In this document: positions 6,508 to 11,437 of the stretch, one piece after another
How the letters are laid out: each line of letters begins with the position of its first letter
Position numbering within the stretch: the first letter of the stretch is position 1
Assembly: GCA_037384225.1 (NCBI GenBank)
Contig: JARROD010000094.1
Coordinates: 1 to 11,437, forward strand
DNA length: 11,437 nucleotides
Origin: JARROD01 sp037384225
GTDB taxonomy: Bacteria; Pseudomonadota; Gammaproteobacteria; Pseudomonadales; Cellvibrionaceae
Direction: 5' to 3'
Notes under the pieces: generated by a model
What the model saw: the letters and a program-made list of their open reading frames with translations, nothing else
Databases searched by the model: none
What the model was told of the DNA's origin: nothing
Made by a program: the position numbers and the translations under genes

Positions 6508-6544
6508 TCAGGCTCTACAGCTCAGGCTATACGGGTTTCAGGCT
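6508..6544 (+). promoter_or_regulatory. Three TCAGGCT direct repeats upstream of serC
   Basis: TCAGGCT occurs at 6508-6514, 6522-6528 and 6538-6544, with start-to-start distances of 14 and 16 bp. The last two continue as TATA. They lie about 50-90 bp upstream of the putative serC -10 box, a position typical of activator sites. No regulator is known to me for this motif. Confidence 0.35.
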
Positions 6545-6591
6545 ATAAGCGCTAATTCAGCGTGACAAACCTATTTAAAGCGGGGGAATAC

Positions 6592-6600
6592 TGGCATAAT
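6592..6600 (+). promoter_or_regulatory. Candidate serC extended -10 promoter
   Basis: TGGCATAAT at 6592-6600 is an extended -10 element (TGN then CATAAT). No good -35 box lies 16-18 bp upstream, which is tolerated by extended -10 promoters or points to an activator. Transcription would start near 6607, giving a leader of about 83 bases. Confidence 0.4.
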
Positions 6601-6689
6601 TGCGCTCCAAAACTCATCGCACGGATGACCTATGTGCTCGCGTTTGTCCCTCGCTAGGCCCTCTGTGCCGTTCGCTATTGAGGATAACC

Positions 6690-7820
6690 ATGCAACCAAA
6701 GGTCAAACCTGGCAACCCCAACTTTTCTTCCGGTCCTTGCAGTAAGCGCCCCGGCTATAATCTAAACCAACTCGATGTAACCACTTTGGGCCGCTCCCAC
6801 CGTTCGGCGCTGGGCAAGGCGGCTCTGCGGCGCGCCTGTGACGACACCGCCGCGGTATTGGGACTGCCCGCCGATTACCGGGTCGGGATTGTGCCCGCTT
6901 CCGATACCGGTGCCATGGAAATGGCTTTGTGGTCTTTATTGGGAGAGCGTTGTGTCGATGTGCTGGCCTGGGAATCCTTTGGCCAGGGCTGGGTTACCGA
7001 CATCGTCAAGCAATTAAAGCTGGAGGATGTCAGGGTGATGGAGGCGGATTACGGCGAGTTGCCCGATTTGACGCAAGTCGATTTTTCCAGGGATGTGGTC
7101 TTTACTTGGAACGGGACCACTTCCGGCGTAAAAGTACCGGATGGTGATTGGATTGACGCCAACCGTGCCGGGCTGACTATTTGTGATGCCACGTCGGCCG
7201 TATTCGCGATGGAAATGCCTTGGGAAAAACTGGATGTGGTGACCTTTTCCTGGCAGAAGGTGCTCGGTGGGGAAGGTGCCCACGGAATGCTGATTTTGAG
7301 TCCGCGGGCTGTGGCGCGACTGGAGAACTATACGCCACCCTGGCCGTTGCCGAAAATATTCCGCCTCACCAAAGGCGGTCGCCTGATCGAGGGGATTTTT
7401 CGTGGTGAGACCATCAATACCCCCTCAATGCTCTGTGTGGCCGATTATCTCGATGCCCTGGATTGGGTGAAAAGTATCGGCGGCCTGGATGCCACGATCG
7501 CTAAATCGAAACACAACCTCGCGCTGCTGGAAGCGTTTGTGAAGGATAATGACTGGATAGATTTTCTCGCCGCCGACAGCGCCCAGCGCTCTAATACCAG
7601 TGTTTGTCTAACCCTCAATGTCGACGACGATCAGGTCAAGCAAATAGTCGCGCTCTTGGAGCGTGAGGGCGTCGCTTATGATATTGGTGCCTATCGTGAC
7701 GCCCCGGCTGGTTTGCGCATCTGGTGCGGTGGTACGGTTGAGAACAGTGACCTGGAGGTTTTACTGCCCTGGTTGAGCTGGGCCCACGATCAAGTCGTGC
7801 AGAATTCTCCGGCCGGGTGA
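6690..7820 (+). CDS. serC: Phosphoserine aminotransferase, Methanosarcina-type
   Basis: The 376-aa PLP enzyme converts 3-phosphohydroxypyruvate plus glutamate to phosphoserine plus 2-oxoglutarate, the second step of serine synthesis. Visible features are the N-terminal FSSGPCSKRPGY motif, GRSHRS (34-39, probable phosphate contacts), CDATSA with D166 for the PLP ring nitrogen, and SWQKVLGGEGAHG with the Schiff-base lysine K190. The SWQK context differs from the QKN context of E. coli SerC and fits the variant subfamily first defined in Methanosarcina and common in alphaproteobacteria. The ATG at 6690 has GAGGA five bases upstream; the frame is open back to a TTG at 6600, but that has no support and would overlap the promoter. 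serA follows 159 bp downstream. Confidence 0.93.
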   Translation: MQPKVKPGNPNFSSGPCSKRPGYNLNQLDVTTLGRSHRSALGKAALRRACDDTAAVLGLPADYRVGIVPASDTGAMEMALWSLLGERCVDVLAWESFGQGWVTDIVKQLKLEDVRVMEADYGELPDLTQVDFSRDVVFTWNGTTSGVKVPDGDWIDANRAGLTICDATSAVFAMEMPWEKLDVVTFSWQKVLGGEGAHGMLILSPRAVARLENYTPPWPLPKIFRLTKGGRLIEGIFRGETINTPSMLCVADYLDALDWVKSIGGLDATIAKSKHNLALLEAFVKDNDWIDFLAADSAQRSNTSVCLTLNVDDDQVKQIVALLEREGVAYDIGAYRDAPAGLRIWCGGTVENSDLEVLLPWLSWAHDQVVQNSPAG

Positions 7821-7849
7821 TCAGCTTTACCAAACTGACTCCGAAAATT

Positions 7850-7950
7850 GTAACTTCTCAATAACCCGGGGTATTTGTGCCTTCGATCCGGCGGCCATCC
7901 GGAGGTCGTTGGCCTGACACTGTGCCCACCTCGGGTTATTGAGAGGTTAC
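7850..7950. repeat. Fold-back element between serC and serA
   Basis: GTAACTTCTCAATAACCCG at 7850-7868 is the reverse complement of 7932-7950 apart from one G-T pair, giving a 19-bp stem. The 63-base interior holds smaller pairings (TCCGG with CCGGA; GGCC with GGCC). AAACTGAC occurs on both sides, at 7832-7839 and 7954-7961. No T run follows, so it is not a simple terminator. It may be an inserted palindromic element, or an RNA structure that sets the serC-to-serA expression ratio. No serine-rich leader peptide or known riboswitch is recognisable. Confidence 0.7.
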
Positions 7951-7979
7951 CTAAAACTGACAGAACAAATGGATTGGGT

Positions 7980-9152
7980 ATGTATAACATTAAAACGTTC
8001 AACAAGATTTCAAATCTGGGATTGCAGCGCTTTCCCGCCAGCCACTACCAGGTTGGCAGCGACATCGAGCGACCGACAGGCTATCTACTACGCAGCCATA
8101 AGCTGCATGGCGATCTGTTGCCAGACACATTACAGGCTGTGGCCCGCGCAGGTGCCGGTGTCAACAATATCCCGGTAGAGGACTGCACCCGTCGTGGCAT
8201 AGTGGTCTTCAACACACCGGGGGCAAATGCCAATGCGGTGAAGGAGCTGGTGCTGGCGGGACTCCTGCTGGGTTCGCGCGATATTCTGGCGGGGGTCAAC
8301 TATGTCAACACCCTGACCGATATTACTGATGCCACTGCCATGTCCCAGTTGCTGGAAGCGGAGAAAAAGCGTTTTGCCGGCAATGAGCTGATGGGAAAAA
8401 GTTTCGGTGTGGTTGGCCTCGGCGCAATTGGCTCCATGGTGGCCGAGATGGCGTTGGCTCTGGGTATGAAAGTGGTGGGCTATGATCCCGCACTGTCGGT
8501 GGAAGCGGCCTGGCGCCTGCCGAGTCAGGTGCAGCGCATGGAAAACCTACAGTCGCTGTTGTCCGCTTCGGACTATGTATCCCTGCATGTACCCGCTGTC
8601 GAGGCGACTCACCATATGATCAACAGCGAATCCCTGGCGTCGTTGCGCAAGGGCGCTGTGCTGCTGAATTTTGCCCGCGAAGCCATTGTCGACTCCCGGG
8701 CCATTGTCGCCGCCCTTGAGACAGGGCAACTGCGACGGTATGTTTGTGACTTCCCCGAACCCTGCCTGCTGGGGCGCAACGGCGTGATCGCTATGCCCCA
8801 TATCGGCGCCTCCACGGCGGAAGCGGAGGACAACTGCGCCGTGATGGCGGCGGAGCAGTTAATGGATTACCTTGAAAATGGCAATATCAGGAACTCGGTC
8901 AATTTTCCGCCCATTAGCATGGCCAGAAACAATGGTACGCGCCTGGCTTTCGGCAACGAAAATGTTTCCGGGGTGCTGGGGCATGTGCTGTCGATACTGG
9001 CGTATCACCAGGTCAATGTGCTCGATATGGTGAATAAAAGCCGCGATCAGGTTGCCTACAACATTATCGATCTGGAGCAGGCACCGGACACGGCGGTGAT
9101 TGAATCCATCCGCAAGGTCGAGCACGTGATCAAGGTTCGCGTTTTGGCCTGA
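7980..9152 (+). CDS. serA: D-3-phosphoglycerate dehydrogenase
   Basis: The 390-aa enzyme oxidises 3-phosphoglycerate to 3-phosphohydroxypyruvate with NAD, the entry step of serine synthesis, and supplies the substrate of SerC next door. The substrate domain includes ARAGAGVNNIPVEDCTRRGI. The Rossmann motif GVVGLGAIGSMVAEMALALG starts at about residue 143. The catalytic triad is R233 (NFARE), E260 (FPEP) and H274 (MPHIGAST). A C-terminal ACT domain (about 320-390) suggests feedback control by serine. It is slightly shorter than the 410-aa E. coli enzyme. The ATG at 7980 is preceded only by a weak purine run (GGATTGGG), and the frame is open back to 7875, into the fold-back element, so the start is moderately certain. 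The gene overlaps the convergent CBS-domain gene by 23 bp. Confidence 0.93.
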   Translation: MYNIKTFNKISNLGLQRFPASHYQVGSDIERPTGYLLRSHKLHGDLLPDTLQAVARAGAGVNNIPVEDCTRRGIVVFNTPGANANAVKELVLAGLLLGSRDILAGVNYVNTLTDITDATAMSQLLEAEKKRFAGNELMGKSFGVVGLGAIGSMVAEMALALGMKVVGYDPALSVEAAWRLPSQVQRMENLQSLLSASDYVSLHVPAVEATHHMINSESLASLRKGAVLLNFAREAIVDSRAIVAALETGQLRRYVCDFPEPCLLGRNGVIAMPHIGASTAEAEDNCAVMAAEQLMDYLENGNIRNSVNFPPISMARNNGTRLAFGNENVSGVLGHVLSILAYHQVNVLDMVNKSRDQVAYNIIDLEQAPDTAVIESIRKVEHVIKVRVLA

Positions 9153-9558
9153 TAATTTCGGCCAATAACCGGCAAGCGTCAGCTTCGGTAAATATGCCGC
9201 AGACTTCGCCTTCCCGGAGTACGATTACCGCGGAAATATGCTTTGCCGCCATAATATCCACGACCTTGGCAAGGGGGTCGTTGGCGTCGGCGACATAGGC
9301 TTCGGTGGCATGAATATCGGCCACCAGCAAGTCTTCGCTGCTGTCGTATTGATGGCCGGGCAGGGTCAAATGGTGAACATCGCGCCGGGTAATGATGGTC
9401 TCCAGGCAGCCTTTTTTCATCACCGGCAGGTGCCTGATGTTATATTTATCCATCGTTTGCTCGGCTTCGCTAACCGTAGCGCGACTGTCGATAAAAACAG
9501 GTGACGGTGTCATAACCATAACATCACCCATGAGGAGGGACTTGTAGTCGACGGTCAT
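9130..9558 (-). CDS. Two-CBS-domain protein
   Basis: The 142-aa protein consists of two CBS domains and little else: the first at about residues 11-63 (from DVMVMTPSPVFIDSRATVSEAEQ to the ITRRDVH end), the second at about 79-135 (from VADIHATEAYVADANDPLAKV to FTEADACRLL). CBS pairs bind adenosine nucleotides such as AMP, ATP or SAM and act as energy sensors, often through a partner; the ligand and partner here are unknown. A cytoplasmic location is expected. The ATG at 9558 is chosen because AAGGA lies 11 bases upstream; the ATG at 9570 has AAGG touching it and would add four residues. The last 23 bases overlap the end of serA on the other strand. Confidence 0.88.
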   Translation of the reverse strand: MTVDYKSLLMGDVMVMTPSPVFIDSRATVSEAEQTMDKYNIRHLPVMKKGCLETIITRRDVHHLTLPGHQYDSSEDLLVADIHATEAYVADANDPLAKVVDIMAAKHISAVIVLREGEVCGIFTEADACRLLAEIIRPKREP

Positions 9559-9716
9559 AGTGATTTCCATCCTTAACGGTAACTGTTTTAAACCTAATTG
9601 GCCGCTCAAATAAAGTTTCTTTCATGGCAGCATCGTAGTAGGCCCGCTTCGCTGAGGGTATCCACAGACAGTTACACTCTACTATTGTGGTTAGCCGGGG
9701 TACTTGATCCCTGTCA

Positions 9717-9759
9717 GTATCGGTTTGGTTTCTCCCGGCGCGGCCCCGCGCCCCGATAC
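9717..9759. repeat. Nested palindrome upstream of ffs
   Basis: GTATCGG (9717-9723) pairs with CCGATAC (9753-9759). Inside, GGCGCGG (9737-9743) pairs with CCGCGCC (9746-9752) around two bases, leaving a 13-base bulge at 9724-9736. An alternative pairing joins CAGTATCG (9715-9722) with CGATACTG (9770-9777). It lies between the divergent CBS-domain gene and ffs, about 50 bp upstream of the ffs -35 box. The rest of 9559-9806 shows nothing else I can name. Confidence 0.5.
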
Positions 9760-9806
9760 CCCTGTACCTCGATACTGCTGTATTGATACAAATGTAGAAA
9801 TAACCC

Positions 9807-9835
9807 TTGACTATCGCTGCTCGCCTTTCGATAAT
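9807..9835 (+). promoter_or_regulatory. Promoter of ffs
   Basis: TTGACT at 9807-9812 and GATAAT at 9830-9835 are separated by an ideal 17 bp, five of six matches in each box. The sequence after the -10 (GCGCCGC) is GC-rich, as in the discriminators of growth-rate-controlled stable RNA promoters. Transcription would start near 9842, a few bases before the mature RNA. Confidence 0.75.
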
Positions 9836-9850
9836 GCGCCGCTCTTGCAA

Positions 9851-9964
<114 letters not shown>

Positions 9965-10039
9965 CCCTTCCGTTTTACCCAGAATCACTGCACAGCCCCC
10001 ACCACAGGTCATTGGTGTATCTATTTGCCGAGGCTGGGA

Positions 10040-10045
10040 TATAAT
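10040..10045 (+). promoter_or_regulatory. Candidate dnaX -10 box
   Basis: A perfect TATAAT lies 42 bases before the dnaX start codon. No -35 hexamer sits at the right distance: TTGGTG at 10012-10017 would need a 22-bp spacer. It may be a weak or activated promoter, with read-through from ffs as an alternative. Confidence 0.35.
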
Positions 10046-10070
10046 TCTCTTCTTTAGCCGCAAATCATTA

Positions 10071-10091
10071 GGGAAGCCGATAATGTCATGA
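10071..10091 (+). promoter_or_regulatory. dnaX ribosome site with two-codon ORF
   Basis: GGGAAG at 10071-10076 is six bases from an ATG at 10083, whose ORF is only ATG TCA TGA and overlaps the dnaX ATG at 10088. The spacing to the dnaX start itself is 11 bases, long but usable. The arrangement ATGTCATGA would permit stop-restart coupling. Confidence 0.5.
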
Positions 10092-11437
10092 GCTACCAAG
10101 TATTGGCCCGCAAGTGGCGGCCGCGCACCTTCCGTGAAATGGTGGGGCAGGAACACGTACTGCAGGCACTGATCAATGCCCTCGATCACAATCGGCTGCA
10201 CCACGCCTACCTGTTTACCGGTACCCGGGGCGTGGGTAAAACCACCATTGCGCGTATTCTGGCAAAATGTCTGAATTGTGAAACCGGCGTCAGTTCCCAG
10301 CCCTGCGGAACCTGTGGGGCCTGCACGGAAATCGGTGAGGGCCGTTTTGTCGATTTGATCGAGGTCGACGCGGCTTCCCGCACCAAGGTTGAAGATACCC
10401 GAGAATTGTTGGAAAACGTACAGTATGCTCCGACCCGTGGTCGCTATAAGGTGTATCTGATAGACGAGGTGCACATGCTTTCCAGCCACAGTTTCAATGC
10501 ACTGCTGAAAACGCTCGAAGAACCTCCTCCCCATATTAAATTTCTGCTGGCGACCACAGACCCGCAAAAACTGCCGGTCACCATACTTTCTCGCTGCCTG
10601 CAGTTCAATTTGAAGAACATGGCCCCGGAGCGAATAGTTCAGCATTTGCAGTATGTGCTGGAGCAGGAAATGGTGCCCTTCGAGGAGTCCGCACTCTGGC
10701 AGTTGGGGCGGGCCGCCGACGGCAGCATGCGCGATGCCCTGAGCCTGGCCGATCAGGCGATCGCCTTTGGCGGTGGCAAGGTGGCGGAAAGCGAAGTGCG
10801 GACAATGCTGGGCACCATCGATCAGGCCCTGGTTTACGACATCCTGGAGGCGCTCGCCGAACTGGATGGAAAACGGATTCTGGCTACGGTGGCGCGCCTG
10901 TCGGAACACGCGCCGGATTACAGTGCGGCGCTGGCCGAATTGCTAACCATACTGCACCGCGTTGCCATTGCCCAGGCGCTGCCTGAAGCGGTGGACAATA
11001 GTTTCGGAGACCGACACCAGGTGCTGGACCTGGCCCTGCGTGTTGCCGCGGAGGATATACAGCTTTTTTACCAGACCGCATTGCTGGGGCGTCGCGATTT
11101 GCCTCTGGCACCAGACCCCCGGGGCGGGTTTGAAATGGTTTTGCTGCGAATGCTGGCGTTTAAACCACAGGGGGTCGCCGATATCCCCTCGAGGCCATTG
11201 CCCGGGGCCGCGACGGGCGGACAAGACGCCCAACCCCGATCACAGGAATCCAGGACTGTGCTACAAAAGCCTCAACCTCCGGTACAGGAATTACAGTCGG
11301 AGCCAAAGGCGTCTAATCCCCAGCTCCAGGTGCCTGATCCCCAGCTCCAGGTGCCTGATCCCCAGCTCCAGGCGTCCGATCCCCAGCTCCAGGTGCCTGA
11401 TCCCCAGCTCCAGGTGCCTGATCCCCAGCTCCAGGCG
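10088..11437 (+). CDS. dnaX: DNA polymerase III subunit tau/gamma (5' part)
   Basis: The gene runs off the right edge; 450 codons are visible. DnaX is the ATPase of the clamp loader that places the beta clamp on DNA and, as tau, couples polymerases to the helicase. It begins MSYQVLARKWRPRTF, as the family does. Walker A is at 45-52 (GTRGVGKT), the zinc cysteines are C64, C73, C76 and C79, Walker B has D126 E127 (LIDEVHML), and the SRC motif is at 168-170 with arginine finger R169, all at E. coli positions. Domain III ends near 370. A Pro/Gln/Ser-rich linker follows and passes into PQLQVPD repeats from residue 411. The C-terminal tau domains, and any frameshift site that makes gamma, lie outside the window. 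The ATG at 10088 is the only start that fits the conserved N-terminus. Confidence 0.97.
   Translation, partial: MSYQVLARKWRPRTFREMVGQEHVLQALINALDHNRLHHAYLFTGTRGVGKTTIARILAKCLNCETGVSSQPCGTCGACTEIGEGRFVDLIEVDAASRTKVEDTRELLENVQYAPTRGRYKVYLIDEVHMLSSHSFNALLKTLEEPPPHIKFLLATTDPQKLPVTILSRCLQFNLKNMAPERIVQHLQYVLEQEMVPFEESALWQLGRAADGSMRDALSLADQAIAFGGGKVAESEVRTMLGTIDQALVYDILEALAELDGKRILATVARLSEHAPDYSAALAELLTILHRVAIAQALPEAVDNSFGDRHQVLDLALRVAAEDIQLFYQTALLGRRDLPLAPDPRGGFEMVLLRMLAFKPQGVADIPSRPLPGAATGGQDAQPRSQESRTVLQKPQPPVQELQSEPKASNPQLQVPDPQLQVPDPQLQASDPQLQVPDPQLQVPDPQLQA
11318..11437 (+). repeat. 21-bp tandem repeat inside dnaX
   Basis: Five full 21-bp units (from 11318, 11339, 11360, 11381 and 11402) and 15 bases of a sixth run to the window edge. 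Each encodes seven residues, PQLQVPD, or PQLQASD in unit 3; unit 6 also starts the variant. Units 1-3 and 4-6 are identical over the 57 comparable bases, so a 63-bp block was duplicated recently. The array lies in the flexible linker after domain III. Confidence 0.95.

Noticed and set aside
6625..6657. 10-codon ORF in the serC leader as a possible attenuator peptide
   Set aside because: It has no serine codons, no ribosome binding site and no terminator structure after it.
7832..7961. AAACTGAC pair as a target-site duplication of the serC-serA fold-back
   Set aside because: The copies lie 10 bases and 3 bases from the arms, so they do not abut the element as a duplication should; chance is likely.

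Overview
The window reads as a chromosomal segment of a gammaproteobacterium, most likely a marine Cellvibrionales-type bacterium (inference). The supporting signs are a rhombosortase, the order 4.5S RNA (ffs) then dnaX as in Pseudomonas relatives, a CsgD/VpsT-type LuxR regulator, and many fold-back repeats between genes. No phage, transposase, CRISPR, tRNA or defence gene is visible, and most genes look like ordinary core or near-core genes.

Layout. Positions 1-407 hold a 178-bp fold-back element (MITE-like), a degenerate copy of a second repeat, and a candidate promoter. Positions 408-2793 (+) carry a rhombosortase, a CnoX-type thioredoxin with a C-terminal helical/TPR part behind a 5' hairpin, and a membrane-anchored protein of unknown function. 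Positions 2809-6144 (-) carry a lipoprotein metalloprotease with leishmanolysin-like zinc ligands and Ca-binding repeats, a LysR regulator, and a LuxR regulator with a c-di-GMP-type WFSR motif. Positions 6145-6689 are gene-free and hold the luxR promoter, an operator-like repeat, a 97-bp fold-back repeat with a conserved tail, three TCAGGCT repeats and a serC promoter. Positions 6690-9152 (+) carry serC and serA, separated by another fold-back element. A two-CBS-domain protein (-) overlaps the serA tail. Positions 9559-10087 hold a nested palindrome, the 4.5S RNA gene with a strong promoter, and the dnaX leader. dnaX (+) runs off the right edge within a 21-bp tandem repeat.

How the genes work together. 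SerC and SerA catalyse two consecutive steps of serine synthesis from 3-phosphoglycerate; both look like the variant types often found as a pair, not the E. coli enzymes. CnoX, the metalloprotease lipoprotein and the rhombosortase all concern protein folding or surface processing, but no GlyGly-CTERM substrate of the rhombosortase is encoded here. The LuxR protein may link c-di-GMP to surface or biofilm genes. The 4.5S RNA and DnaX serve secretion targeting and replication.

The least ordinary features are the three unrelated fold-back elements between genes, the young higher-order tandem repeat inside dnaX, the hairpin before cnoX, the operator-like repeats upstream of luxR and serC, and a two-codon ORF at the dnaX start. 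I see no clear new multi-gene system.
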